Source of the DNA: Rhizophagus clarus
Lineage: Eukaryota; Glomeromycota; Glomeromycetes; Glomerales; Glomeraceae
Assembly: GCA_015698045.1 (NCBI GenBank)
Contig: BLAL01000229.1
Location: 470,001-534,000, forward strand
DNA: 64,000 nucleotides
Reading direction: 5' to 3'
This document shows positions 24,331 to 36,851 of the stretch, piece after piece (within the stretch, counting starts at the first letter, position 1; each line of letters opens with the position of its first letter). The position numbers and the translations under genes are program-made. Below the pieces are notes generated by a model that was not told the origin of the DNA, searched no databases, and saw only the letters and a program-made list of their open reading frames with translations.

Positions 24331-24485
24331 CAATCTAATTAAACTCAGATATTATATATAGCATGTATTCTGGGTATTTTAAAAATCCTGTATCCCCCTA
24401 TGTATAGTATCCACCTTATGTATAGTATCCCGGATATAGGCTAAAATTCCTAAAATTTGCAAGATATTCAGGGTATTGTGTCCTA

Positions 24486-24665
24486 TAGATGCCACCCAAA
24501 TCCAAAATAATTTGGGATTATGGCAGCCCAAATGTACAAATCCAAATTACTTTACAAATTACATATATAAATTTTGTAATTTGTACATTTTGGATTTGGG
24601 AATTATGGCAGTCAAAATGTATAAATTAATTTGGGATTTACTTAAAATAATTTGGGTGGCATCTA
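24486..24665. mobile_element. 180-bp palindromic MITE flanked by TA
   Basis: TAGATGCCACCCAAAT opens the unit and ATTTGGGTGGCATCTA closes it. TA flanks both sides (24484-24485 and 24666-24667). Inner copies of TTTGGGATTATGGCAG and GGAATTATGGCAGTC extend the inverted pairing. The 87-codon frame over it is accidental. Confidence 0.8.
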
Positions 24666-25571
24666 TACTGTGGCTCATGATATACAGTAGTTTTTATTTT
24701 ATTTTCATGCCAAATAAATTAAAATCTAAAAAATATTAAATTTTTTTTAATAAATTGTAAGTATTAGCATCATCATCACAATACCATGATTTAGCATTAA
24801 AAGTTTTGATTTAAATAAACAAAAAAACCATTATATCTAACTAGTTTTTCAATTAAAAAACAATTTATAACACCAAGATAGATCTAATGATATTATTTTA
24901 ATAAATAAAAAAAAATTTATTAGCGTTCTAATTAAAAAATTTTAACCAAATTCATAAATAACAAAAAATCTAGCTTAATAATCACCTTTTTAAGCTTAAT
25001 GAAAGTTATTTATTTCGCTAAATTACATCTAAAAATAAAATATTTGCTGTTAAAAAGTTTCTATTAAAAGTTTTATAGGAATAAAAAATATTTTTTTTTA
25101 TTATAAAAAGTGGTTTTTTGCAGTTTACACAAAAGCTAACTAGCTAACTGTCTTTTTTAACTTAATAAAACTTCTTTGTCTCGTAAAATTACATATATTT
25201 TTACTATTTAAATTGTATTTTATACCTACTTTTAAGTTCAATCAGGAAGAAAACTGTATTTTTGAGGCAAATTTTCTTGTATATGCAAAAAAAAAAAAAA
25301 ATATTACTAAAGTGGAAATGATGATGGAAATTTATAATACATATAACAAACTATTAATTTACTTAATTTGTGTAAGTATTGTATAAGAAATTTCTTTTTT
25401 TTAACTATAGGATAAAATATTTGATAATAGTTACACAAAATTATTTTAATTAATGATTGTCAATTCAAGTGACATTTCTTATATCTGTTATATAAAATCT
25501 TTTTTGAATTTAAAATATATTTTAAAATATATTTAATTCTGTAAAGATCAAGCTCTGAAGATTGTAATACA

Positions 25572-25720
25572 GTCAACTCCCTTTATAGTCACCTCTGTTA
25601 TAGTTACATTACCTTATATAGTCACTTTAGTTGAGTGTCCCAAATTTTTATATATAAAACTATCGTTTATAATCACAAACTACCTATAGTCACTATCACA
25701 TCTTTTTTTAAAAATTTTAT
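25572..25720. mobile_element. Solo transposon end, Tc1/pogo-like
   Basis: CAGTCAACTCCCTTTATAGT preceded by TA, with further TATAGTCAC repeats downstream, has the look of a Tc1/mariner or pogo terminus. I could not find the matching inverted end within the window, so it may be a broken element. Confidence 0.35.
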
Positions 25721-25754
25721 ATATATGTGATTATAAAAAAATATTTATTAAAAT

Positions 25755-26108
25755 ATAATTATTTTATGATCTAATGATCAGATTTCAATGATGTTTAGCT
25801 CATTAGGTTCATCTCATTGAAAGGAATCAGAGATAGTAAATTTATAATGATTGGATCAATATTGACCAAGAAATTTGATTTTAAAGACCAAATCAGCATT
25901 TTATACATGTAAAATTCATGTAACATTAAATATTTTGACTGTATTTTAATTACTATAGGTTTTAGTGATTAGATTTTAATGATCTTAAGTTCATTAGTCT
26001 TGTCTCATTGAGAGGAAGCCAATGGTAATAATTTTATAATGATTGGATTAATATTAACCAATAAATTTGATTTTAAAAATCAGATCAGCATTTTTTATAT
26101 GTAAAATT
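25755..26108. repeat. Two ~150-bp direct repeats
   Basis: A block containing CTCATTGAAAGGAA, TAATGATTGGAT and AATATTGACCAA occurs at about 25775-25920 and again at 25975-26105, about 205 bp apart. Related sequence lies in inverted orientation in the MITE at 33820-34123, and CTCATTAGA/TCTCAATGAGA words also occur in the foldback element. Confidence 0.75.
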
Positions 26109-26394
26109 TATCAGTTATTTATAAGACTAACTAAAATAAATACTTTTCTAAACCAGAGTTTTCCTGATGCAGGTTGAACTAAATTATCATGTGATTTTAA
26201 CAAAACCTGTAAAAATTGATACACAAAAACCAAATAATGAACTTTAGTTAAAAAAAAAATAAAAAAAAACTTTTCATCAAAACTTTCCTTTATTGAAACT
26301 AGAGATTTAAGCAGTTTTATATATGTAAATTTTGGAAATTTTTGAATATTAGCTGATATTATTTTTTTAAAAATTACATTTTTTTCTGTCATTT

Positions 26395-29300
26395 TGTTAC
26401 TTGCTCATTATGACTATTTATATTATGTTTATGATCACGCAATTTTTCACTACTAGATTTCACTATTTCTTGAAAATTATTGGCATTTCTGATAGTATTA
26501 CTTCCTTTTACTACTTTTTCTATTGCTGATTGTTTTTTCAAGCTAGTTGTATATCATGTGATCCAACTTGTTACTGTTGTTATTTCAGAAACATCTTCAA
26601 CATTAACTTTGCCTTCATCAGCAAGAATTTGAAATTGTTCTACCATATCTTTTACTGTTATACGATCTGTTCTGTTCATATTGCTCACTAAAAAGTAGTT
26701 TTCAAGGTATACTTTCACTATTTTTGTCATCCATTTTCCTGCTCCTCTTGTTTCATATTTCTGATTACTTTTTAATACCTATCCTCTTTCAATTCAAATA
26801 TTTCTTCAATAGCTATATCAAAAATATTTAATAATTATAATAATTACCAACAAATTATAATGAAAAAAAATATTATTTATTTTACCTAATAATAAATGAA
26901 CTTGATTATTATCTTTTTCTTGATTATTTACATCTAACGAATATATAATATATGAATATAATAAAAACAAATACAAATTTTCAATCATAATAATTTACTT
27001 TAAACATGAGATAATGAAAAGATCTATGGGTTCTTTGGAATTGAATGAGAAATAGTATTAGATATTGGTTTATTTATAGTTATAGTTGTTAATTTTGATA
27101 TCTCAAATGGTGAAAACTGGAACCATAATCCAATATGTGGTAAGTATTGAGCTTATTATATTAGAGCCCTGAATTTCCAGTTCAGTTTCGTTTTCAGTTT
27201 TGATTTGGCTTTCTGATATAAAATTTTACTGAAAGTATTTTTCAGCCTAAAATTTTTACTGAAAAACATTTTCAGGTCATACTTTTAACCGAAAACATTT
27301 TCAGTTAAAAAACACTACTGAAAAAACATTTTCAGTTTGAAAAATTAGTTTCAGTTCCATTTTCGGATCAAAAAATGGAACTGAAACTGTTTTTTCAAAA
27401 AATACTTCAAATTGAAAATGTTTTCAGATGAAGTTTTTTAACTAAAAAAACATTTTTCAGTTAAAAGATGATTCTGAAAATGTTTTTTAATAAAAATCTT
27501 ATTCTGAAAAGCGTCCAGTAAGGAACTAAGTTCAGAACTGAAAATGAAACCAAAAATAGAACTGAACTGAAAATTCAGAGCTCTAGCTTATATATATCCA
27601 GCATAATCACCATCAATTGGCCATTCAAAATAAAATAATTTAGTAATACCAGCGATTATTTTATTAATCTTATGATTGTCATATATAGGTTCTAAATTTG
27701 CAACTAAAGTTCCTCTTAAGTCGTCTATTGTAGTTTATATTTTTTCTTCTTCATTTAAATTATGTCCAATACAAATATATCTTTTTATGGCATATGCAAT
27801 CTAGAAATAAAAAAAATGTCTAATTAATTATCATTATTGTTTAATTTAATGAATGCAATTAGAAAGCTTTAATTACTTGAGCATGATGGGAATTAATAAT
27901 CATTTTAGCTTCATCAGGTTCAAAAAAATACTAGCCACAAATTTCAATATTATACCATTGATGCTAGTTAGTAACAGTAGCAATTAATTCTGAGTTGTGA
28001 TAATAAGCGCTATTATCTAACACTATTTTAACCCATTGCAGTCTAGGATTAAGTATTTCAAAAACAGAAACAAATGACAAAATTGTGAACCAAGCATCTT
28101 GTTTAGTATCGGTACTCTAATGATCAAATGCTTGAACATTGAGTTAATCAGTATCAGGTTCACATTTTGTAAATACCAGAATCATATGCAATATCCATTT
28201 CTGCTTTCCAAAGAATTATTCTTTCATTTTTCTTAGACTCTTAGGTAATACATGCATCTTATATACATATACTAAAATTACTTCTTCATTATCTAGCTTT
28301 GCTAGTCTAGCTTTAAATTGACTATTTAAATATATTTGATGCACCAAAAAATAATGTAATTTTTTTTACATTCTTCAATAATTGAACGGCATTCTTTAAG
28401 ATTGATCATAAGATGTTGAATGAATACAAATAGGTAATTACATGCAGCACATTGATCAGTATGCTGTTCGTAACATTCACTAAATGTATAAAGTAAACAA
28501 TGATTAATTGTATTCATATAAATTGTTATACCATCTCCGCTCTTCTTCAAAACCTTTCCTTAAGTGAACATGTAATTTTTTTAATTCTGTAATTAATTTA
28601 TTCTGTAAAAAATACAATTTTAGGCAAATTTTTGATTTCAAAAATATAAATCAAGATATCATATATATTTAACTTACTCTTTCTCCTTAATCAGTAATAT
28701 TTAACTGGATTAGACTAGTTAATTTATCAAAAACTTCATAGAAATATTTGTTACAAATGTTACATAAATCATTTAAATCATTATGATAAACAAATTGTCT
28801 ATTTGCCAATCATGTCATAAATAATGTTCGTTTAATTCCATTTGGGTAAGTTTTTTCAAAGAACTTCTTTATTATCTTTTAAATACAAAATCAAAAGATT
28901 TGTTTTTGAATGAACTTTATAGAAACTCATAAAAACATTATCTTTATCAGCAAAAAAACCTTAAATTTTTTATCTTTTACTTCTAGTATTCAGCTTTGGG
29001 TTACTATTGGTTTACTTATAGTAATACAATCAGGACTATTAGTACGTAAATATTTTCTTGCCATGTTTATCAAATCATTTAAAATCTAAAAAATTCAGTA
29101 TATCTTTCTTTAACAAAAGTAGTTTGTTTATAAAGAATTATTAAAAAAATTCTTTTAAACCTACATTTAATTTTTTTTTTATTTCTTAATGCCCAAAATC
29201 ATTGGCAATTACTGATAATATCCTTTATTTACCTTCTAAACCACGTTTATTTATTTTAATAGAAGCATCAAAACAATTCCAAAATTGATCAACTTTATTT

Positions 29301-30450
29301 TGAAGTTGTTGATTTTTTATTACTATTTCTGATTTTGATGTATTCCATTCAAAAGATTTTTTATATACAAATAAAGTATCAAATTACTATTAATCATTAA
29401 ATTCTCTGTACATGTCTAAAATTCAAACTATTATATTAAGGTAAACTGTTAGCTTATATTTATAATAATATAATAATGCTTCCATCTGTAATTAAAATAG
29501 TACTTACAGATAATTTTTTTTTATAAGGCGTTATATTAGTATATCCAACATATCGCATTATTGATTTCCATACTCCTAATACAATATTAGTAATTTCATA
29601 ATTTACTGAATATATAGAAGCAAGATGTGAAGTAAATTTAATAATAGTTGTTGATTGTTGTTTCCATTTAACAAAAAATCAATACCAATTTATATTAACA
29701 ACTGATATTCTTTTTTTTAAATATTTTTTAAAGGCGTACGTCATTATTTGAATATTATTCCAGTCACATGATTTGCAATATGATGTATTCATGTAAATTT
29801 GAATGACCTGTATAACAAGTTGATCACACAAACCAAATAAGTCTTTACCATCAAAATTTCTCAAAATATTTAGTTTTATTTAGACATCAGTTTAGTATAA
29901 GTTTAAATCTTTTTTTCTTAATAATATATATCTATTTGATATCCAGTATTCACTATTGATTGGTATATTAAAGAGTATTGTCTATGATACTTATAATGAA
30001 AAGATAAACAATAATCAGGATCTGCAAAATTCAATTTTGTTTGATCTGAGCTTTCCAATGTTACCACGAAAACTTTAATATCATAGATAATAATTTGCAA
30101 TAGAAAAAATAAAACTTCAACCTATAATTGCTTAATTATTATTTCATTATCATAGCCTAAGATATCTGGTCCAGGAAAACGCATTTTTATGTCAAAAAGT
30201 TTTTTATAAGTTTTGTTTATTGCTGCACTTAATATCAAGTAAATTATAGCTTCCATATTTGATTCACATATATAACCAGGTTTTCAATTATTATCAACTA
30301 CTCAAATAATAAATATAGCTTGGTTAAGCTCAATTTTTAACCTTATATTAACATGTATCAAAATATATATTTGGTTTATTTGAGTTGTTTTAGTTTTTAT
30401 TCCAGTAAAAACCTACCAATTAACTGCAAAAGAACTATAGTGAAGTTTTT
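26395..30450 (-). pseudogene. Decayed transposase-like gene, unclassified
   Basis: The minus strand holds long stretches of one ancient protein broken by stops and shifts. From N to C: a Cys-rich part (SECYEQHTDQCAACNYLFVF, about 28490-28420), a candidate catalytic segment (LQWVKIVLDNSAYYHN, then YFFEPDEAKM and INSHHAQ, about 28050-27870), and a C-terminal piece (EDVSEITTVTSWIT, then YTTSLKKQSAIEKVV, 26600-26490). The D-N/Y-H-N/E-P-D-E-A/S-H-H-A pattern suggests a DDE-type nuclease core. Several stops are TAG at expected Trp or TGA at expected Arg. I recall similar multicopy proteins in Rhizophagus, unverified. A hAT MITE has inserted within it. Confidence 0.5.
27162..27585. mobile_element. 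hAT-type MITE, 424 bp
   Basis: The left end is TAGAGCCCTGAATTTCCAGT and the right end, in reverse complement, is TAGAGCTCTGAATTTTCAGT. The interior is repeated GAAAAACATTTTCAG in both orientations, so the unit is strongly hairpin-prone. The left flank GCTTATTATAT and right flank GCTTATAT suggest an 8-bp duplication blurred by a small slippage. Confidence 0.75.
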
Positions 30451-30479
30451 CGATAATATCATTAGAAGTTAGAAGTTGT

Positions 30480-31040
30480 CTCTTATGTTTTTAGGTAAAC
30501 ATAAAAAATTGAAAACGTTGAAAACAGAGATTAATATTAATTAGTATGATGATTTTATATTAAAATATGATCAGGTAGTCTAATTGATCAGTAGATCAGC
30601 AATTAAATAATATAATTAGTTTCATATAATGATTGCATATTTTAGTAATTTATATTTAAATACCATCTTATGCGACACATGTATAGTGTAAATACGCAAA
30701 AATGTTGTAATATGTGAATACTTCTTTCTCTAAAGATACATTTAAATACTGTAGTTTATTTGTAGTTATTTAAAATTAAATCTTATTTATTCTTAAAATT
30801 TTAGTATAATTGATCTAATATTTGTAAAATATAATCAATTTTTATACTTTTAATTTTTTATCATTTAATTGATTTTTAATTTTAAAATGTGATTTTTTTT
30901 ATTTTAAATTAGCTAAACCAATTACTGTAAAATCGTGATTCGTGAAAATAAGCACTCTTGTTTTGCAATCATGAGATCACTAAAATTGATAGGTGGTGCT
31001 TATTTTTGCAATTTTTTTTTACCCCTTAATCTTTTTTTTA
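30480..31040. other. Presumed 5' region of the pogo-type relic
   Basis: This is AT-rich with no gene. At 30940-31015 the words GTGAAAATAAGCAC and GTGCTTATTTTTGCA form an inverted pair about 50 bp apart. It may be a subterminal structure of the pogo-type element whose transposase starts next. I could not define the matching right terminus. Confidence 0.3.
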
Positions 31041-32251
31041 CATGTTTACGTATCTAAAGAATATACTTTTTCTTAAAGAAATGATGAATAAAAAAGTTTG
31101 TGTAAGAAAAAGGACTTCATATTTAATTGAAGAAAAATTGATAGTAGTTAAATATGCTCTAATAAATAGAAGAAATGCTGCATCAAGACATTTTGATTTA
31201 AATGCTCTAATGATCAGGAGATGGATTAAAAAAAGTGATGATTAGAAAAAAGAGAATAAAAAAAAAGTATATTGGATCTGGTAGAAAGACTTTTTATTCA
31301 AAAGCAGAAGATATATTATATAAATGGATAATTGAACAAAGAAAAAAAGGCTTGGCAGCCGATTATATAATGCTAAAATTACAAATGCATAAAATATTTA
31401 AAGAGCCTGCAATTCAAAGATTATATCTAGCAGGAGATGATGAATTTCAAGAAACCTTTTCTTGGATTCAATCTTTTATAAAAAGATTTGATTTATCACT
31501 AAGAAGAAGAACTAAAATCTCGCAAAAATTACCTGAAGATACTGATGCAAAATTAGAAGAATTTAAGCAATTTATTATATGACTAAGAATAAAATATAAC
31601 TTTGATTTGAATAGTATTTATAATATGAATGAAATTCCCATATGGTTTGATATAGTAGGCAACATGATTATTAATAATAAAGGGGATAAAATAGTGCATA
31701 TTTGTACTACTGATAATGATAAAAATCAGTTCACAGTAGTTTTAATTTGTTTAGCTGGTAAGAATTTTTAAATTTCTTAACTTTTATTTTATTTGTTTAA
31801 ATTTAAAAAATGTTTATTATTTAAATAGTTCTAAATATCCACCTATTTGTATTTTTAAAGAAAAACAACTTCCTCATAGTAAAGTTATTCTGAAAGGCAT
31901 TATCTGTTGGTTTTAAGAGAATGGATGGATGACATCAGATTTAATGAAGAAATATATTGAAATTTTATTTAGATTACGTATGGCTAAGAATTTGTCAAAA
32001 AAATCTGCTATGATAGTGTATGATTCTTTTTGGGTTATTTGGAAGAAAGTGTAAAAGACAAGTTTAAATAGCATGATTTTTACTTAGCCATTATTCCTGC
32101 AAGACTAACTAGTATATGTCAACCATTGGATGTATTAATAAATAAACCTTTCAAAGATAATATGTAAAAAGAATGGTATGAATGGATGTATCAAGGTGGT
32201 GCTAGTAAAACAGCAGCCGGTAATTTGAAAAGAGTAAAAATTAGTGATGTA

Positions 32252-33573
32252 TAGTCAAGTGCGAAAGTAATGGCGGTGTGAATGTTATTTCTTTTTTAAG
32301 CTGTAGTGCATTCATTTTCCTACTCTAGAATTTTCCAGTGTTTCTAGATTGTTCTTTAGAGTAAACATTTAAAAACAAATAAAAAAAAATATTATAAAAA
32401 AAATAAATTTCATCACGTTTTTTCATTCAAAATGGCATTAACCACTCTTGAAAAAAATCGAAATGCTGTTAACCTTCTTTGGCAGAAAAAAATTAGAAAT
32501 GCAAGGGAAATTTCGCAAAGAACAGGTGTTCCCTTGCGCTTCTGTGAACGGTATGTTGAATTATTAAAAAAAACTGGTAAGATTACTATAGGTCATCGGT
32601 CTGGTCATCCACGAAAATTGACTCCTAAAAAATGCCGCCAAATTGGAATGATCGTTAAGCATAATCATTTCACTACAGCAAGTGAAATAAAGGCCCAACT
32701 TGAAGAAAAAAATTCAGGGCTTGAGGTAAGCGTATGGAGCATCTGTCATGAGCTAAAAAATCTTGGTTTTGTATCTGTTCGCCCCAGAAAGGTTCCTCTT
32801 TTAACACAGAAAGCAAAAGAGAACCGATTGTCATGGGTCGTGATCACATGAATTATAATTGGAAAAAAGTGGTATTTTCTGATGAAACTACCATTTAAAT
32901 GTTTTGTAACACCATTTCTGCATGGTCACGTGATGCAAAACCAATTGCTCTGATAGTAAAACATCTATTTAAAGTTTATGTTTGGGGAGCAATCAGCGTT
33001 AAGGGAAAAATTGGCATGCACATGTTCATTGAAAATTTGGATCGCCATTTATACCGCCAAATTTTAAATGAACATTTGCATGACAATGCAAATGCAATGC
33101 ATGGTCGTAGGTGGGTCTTCCAACAGGTTAATGACCCAAAACATACATCCCGTGATGTCAAAAGTGACTTAGAAACTTACCTCCCAGGACGGGTCCTTCC
33201 TTGGCCTTCTTATAGTCCAGATCTTAATCCTATTGAAAATGTTTGGGCTATTTTAAAAAAAATGTTGAGAAGAAGGTCAAGAGTATGGTGGCACAAAAAA
33301 AAATCAATTACAAATGATATTTTTTTTGCTTTAATTAGGAAGGAATGGGATGATCTTGATAATAATGTAATAGTTAACTGCATTAATAGCATGTGAAGTC
33401 GTATTGAAATATGTATTGATGCAGAAGGGGACCATACCAAATATTAATCAATTAATAAAATATATATAAATTTCATTTGTTTTTTAGAATATAAAAAAAT
33501 TTTTTGGTGTTTTATTATAAAAATATGCGTATATTATCAAAAAACAGACTGCCATTACTTTCGCAGGGGTCTG
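32252..33573 (+). mobile_element. Tc1/mariner transposon inside the pogo gene
   Basis: The inverted ends share TGCGAAAGTAATGGC (left 32260-32274; right in reverse complement). The element is flanked by TA at 32250-32251 and 33574-33575. At 1.32 kb it is full length for a Tc1-type element. It interrupts the pogo DDE domain, so it arrived later. Confidence 0.9.
32432..33396 (+). pseudogene. Tc1/mariner transposase with frameshift and stop
   Basis: The N-terminal HTH (AREISQRTGVPLRFCERYVE) and the basic linker GHRSGHPRKLTPK precede a Tc1 DDE core. The catalytic blocks are VVFSDET, then QQVNDPKHTSRD, then YSPDLNPIENVW. One base appears lost near 32837, where the frame changes between LSW and RDHMNYNW. 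A TAA at 32896-32898 (ETTI-stop-MF) probably replaced CAA. The rest is open to TGA at 33394-33396. It is recent but inactive as read. Confidence 0.9.
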
Positions 33574-33819
33574 TATGTGGGTGGGTCAAATATTTATAAG
33601 ATACTATTTCTGATCAAATTATCTTTAATTCTTTTAAAAAATGTGCTATTTTGAATATACTTGACAAATCTGAAGATAATATAGTTTATGAAGAGATTGA
33701 CAAATTAATAGCAGAAATTGAAGAAAAAAATCTAGACAAATTAGATGATAGTACTAAAATTGTTAACAATTAAAATTCTTATCAGTTTATTTCTTAATAA
33801 ATTGTTACAATCTTAACCC

Positions 33820-34123
33820 AGGATCCCAAACATCTCTCATTTACTGTAGGTCAGATATGATGTATAGTAAAATTTTCAATTTAGGATATCTTGGTCAATA
33901 TTAATGCTATCAATATAAAATTTATATCATTAAATTCATTTCATTATGATGAATCTAATAGTATAAATTTCATTAAACTCCAATCAGTAGATTTTTTAAA
34001 TACAGGAATATGTGGGATAAGAAATTTTCAAAAATACCTCTAAAATAAACAACTTTTTAAAAATTTTATATGATCAATAAGCAAACTCAACCCCTGACCT
34101 ATTTATATATAGTTTGGGATCCT
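33820..34123. mobile_element. 304-bp MITE with exact 8-bp duplication
   Basis: The ends are AGGATCCCAAAC and GTTTGGGATCCT, with inner GTAGGTCAG and CTGACCTAT also inverted. CTTAACCC flanks both sides exactly (33812-33819 and 34124-34131), so it is hAT-like by target size. Its middle carries the CTCATTAGA/TCATTGAGA-type block, inverted relative to 25755-26108. Confidence 0.85.
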
Positions 34124-34131
34124 CTTAACCC

Positions 34132-35280
34132 TGTCATAAGTCAATTGCAAAACTAATAAAAATGTATTTCTTACAAAAAATTAAATGAAAAAGAAACATT
34201 AGTGAAGTTTCTTAAATAAAATGCCAAAGTTTTCTTCATACTTATTATATTCTATTTTACAGACTATATCCAAAAAAATTTTCTACAAAAATAATTGTAA
34301 AAGAAGTTAATATTTATTTTCTTTAAATAAATATAAGAGTTCTCCCTTTGTACTTATCATATTTTCTTTTTAGAGCTGAAGTTTATTTCTTTTAACTGTT
34401 TCTTATAAAATTTAAAAATAATTATTTAATACCAGTAATATTTTAAATAAAAAAATTACTAGTAAATTTTTTTTTAAAAAAAAAATGGCTTTTTTTAATG
34501 TATTACAGTAGTTGCGCAATTTTAATTTTTGGAGGTGCTCATAGGAAGTTCTTATTTTTAGTTTTTTACAAATGCTGTTGCATATATTACTATATATTTT
34601 TTAAAAAATATTAAATTTGTCTAAAATATATATATAACTTTATAAAAATTAATACAATTTACAAAAACTTAATATTATAATATATTATTAAATATAATTT
34701 AATTTGCTAAAACTTAAATTATAACTTAAACTAAATTTGGTTTAATTTATTAAATTCAAATATAATATATATTAAAGATATTTGGAGTTCTAGCTAGATA
34801 TTTTAAAGATTTTTAACCAAAAAAAAGATGATATTTATTAAAATATACTATTTAAATATACTAATAAATTAAAAAATAATTAAATAATAAATTCAATAGT
34901 TATACATATCAATAATTTCAGATATTTTATTATTTTTTTAGCTTGATATTCTTCAATTTTTGATTTTAACTTTGAATTGTAAAACTAAAGTCATCTGACT
35001 TAATATTACTTATAATATAATTATTTTTTATATTAAGATGATCTAATTCTTATTTTAGAATAATTCTTATGAAATAATTAAGTAATTTTACAAATTTCAT
35101 TATCTTACTTAAGATTAAGGCTTTTAAAAAAATTAAGAATTTAAATAACAAATATAAAATCAATAGTTATTTCAAAAGCTAAAAGGACTTACAATCTATT
35201 ATTAGCAACTAATCATTTTGAAGTAAAATAAACTTAATAGAGTATTACTACAATATTTATTCTTTATTACTCATCATATC
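34132..35280. other. AT-rich spacer, no gene seen
   Basis: Mostly A/T runs. A GC-richer patch at 34507-34560 (GTTGCGCAATTTTAATTTTT, GGAGGTGCTC) might be part of a transposon end, but I find no partner. Confidence 0.5.
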
Positions 35281-35284
35281 ATGA

Positions 35285-35930
35285 AAAATAATTAAGATGA
35301 TTGATTCTACAGGGTAAAGTAAACTCATTAATAAAGAAAAGGTCTCATTTTCTGATCACAAGAACCAATCTTAAATTGGTAGCAATTAGTTTTAAGTATG
35401 TTTTTATAAGGAATTCACAGAAGAATTTAAGTAAAATAACATCTAAATATAAAGATGAAGAAAAAAACAAATTTAAGATAGTGAAATTAGCAGGCACTTT
35501 TCTTTTAAAAAAACTGTTTAAGAAATAATTGTATACAGAAATTGTGGAATTAAAGATGGCTTTGATGGATTTTATTTAGAAGCGGGTTCCAAGCATAAAC
35601 CATTGATTCTCATTTTAAAGTATCAAAAAATATTCTGTACTAACTTTTCATTTATCCAATTTTTAGACCATTTTTTTAAGTCCTTTCACAGGATTAGTAT
35701 AATAGTTAGATTTTTACTTTAGCTTCATTAGAAAAGATACAATTTTTCTTTTTTTTTACCCTTTATCTCTTTATTTATTTCAGTAGTATGTTAATGTGTG
35801 AGGCAGTTTGTCTGAACTGACCCATTTGGGTGTGAAGTATACTTTTTGTAATTAGGAGGATGCATAATATCCTAACTTTTGCCAATAAAGTTATGCATTA
35901 TATAACGCCTTTAAACAAAAAAAAAAAATT
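35285..35930 (+). other. Possible retroposed 3' end with poly(A)
   Basis: Composition differs from the flanks. The segment ends with a 3'-UTR-like run including GGAGGATGCATAATATCC and AATAAAGTTATGCATT, then AACAAAAAAAAAAAA. That layout (polyadenylation signal followed by an A tail in genomic DNA) suggests a truncated LINE or processed copy. No clear flanking duplication was found, and the 75-codon frame at 35301-35528 is not recognised. Confidence 0.35.
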
Positions 35931-36835
35931 ATATGATAATTACCAGATTTTTTTATCAATATTTTCATTAGTCTCAAAATATACTTTTTTTTTTTATTAA
36001 AAATGTATTTAATAATGCATTTAAATATAATCTGATTTTATTTATATAGCTATTCAAATACCTTCAATTGTTTGGTCTTCAATAATAAAGTAATATATAT
36101 TAATTTTACGTTATTATTTTTAACAAAAAAAAATACTACAATATTAAGACTTAAAATTTTTTCAATGGGATGAAAATTAATCATCTTCGTTTAAAATACA
36201 TATACATGTGCTTAATTACTTAAAGATTAAAGTTACGTCAAAAATTTCAGATAAAAAAATAAAATTCTGTTATTTTATGTTATTTTGGCGTAAAACTATC
36301 ACAATTAATATAAATATTAATAAATAATCTTGAATTTTCAATCGTAGAAATACTTATACAGGCCAGGAGGATGTTTCCGACACGATTTTTTCTTAACATA
36401 AATTTTATCTTTTTTAGTGAGATATAAATTTTTTATACTGGATCACATTTATATACTGTTATTAAATTTATAAAAAAGAATAAATATAATAAATAAATAT
36501 AAATAAAATAACTTAGTATCAAAAAAATATAAACCTTTATATAACGAAATGACGGGACATATATGAAAATTTATGGTATATTAAATTATACCGATATTTA
36601 TATGTCCTCACATATAGTGGGAAATAAAAATTTATCGGTATATCAAGTTTCTAATAGTATCGAAGTTAGACAGTTAGACTGTATATATTATATAATATTA
36701 TAAATGTAAATATTACTTTAACTTCAAATTACTTTGGTACTTCGTCAATAAACTATTTAAAAGATAAATTTGGAATCATCTTGTAAATATCACGTGTTTG
36801 ATTTAGTTTTTATTGTTTTGTTAATTTAACTACAG
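35931..36835. other. AT-rich spacer, no gene seen
   Basis: No supported gene. TATAT-rich, with words such as ACATATATGAAAATTTATGG near 36556 and ATATGTCCTCACATATAGTGG near 36600 that are locally inverted, possibly a short old MITE without clear ends. Confidence 0.4.
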
Positions 36836-36851
36836 AAAACAATATCTATTA

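Larger units (their letters stand above)
24028..24677. mobile_element. Possible small inverted-repeat element, GAGCCACA ends
   Basis: TGAGCCACAATAC near 24031 and, in reverse complement, ATGAGCCACAGTA ending near 24679 are opposite ends. Inside, TATACATAGTATCCCCCT-like words recur near 24050 and 24390-24430. The target duplication is not clear. A MITE sits just inside the right end. Confidence 0.4.
31081..33772 (+). pseudogene. Pogo/Tigger (CENP-B-like) transposase, split and decayed
   Basis: The N-terminus (KRTSYLIEEKLIVVKYA, then FDLNALMIRRWIKK) is a psq/CENP-B helix-turn-helix. After a frameshift near 31235 comes the second, Tc5-type HTH (AEDILYKWIIEQRKKGLAAD to FKQFI at 31580). The DDE_1 domain follows: NEIPIWFD (near 31630), CTTDNDKNQFTVVL, and IPARLTSICQPLDVLINKPF (near 32093-32152). 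The frame resumes beyond the mariner insertion and ends at TAA (33770-33772) after an acidic tail (LIAEIEEKNLDKLDDS). Several stops and shifts are present. Removal of 32252-33575 restores continuity at SDV. Confidence 0.8.

Noticed and set aside
24476-24739. 87-codon plus-strand frame
   Set aside because: Lies across a palindromic MITE; no motif.
31042-31080. Upstream extension of the pogo-type protein to the first ATG
   Set aside because: The extra residues are AT-driven and the HTH similarity begins after 31081.
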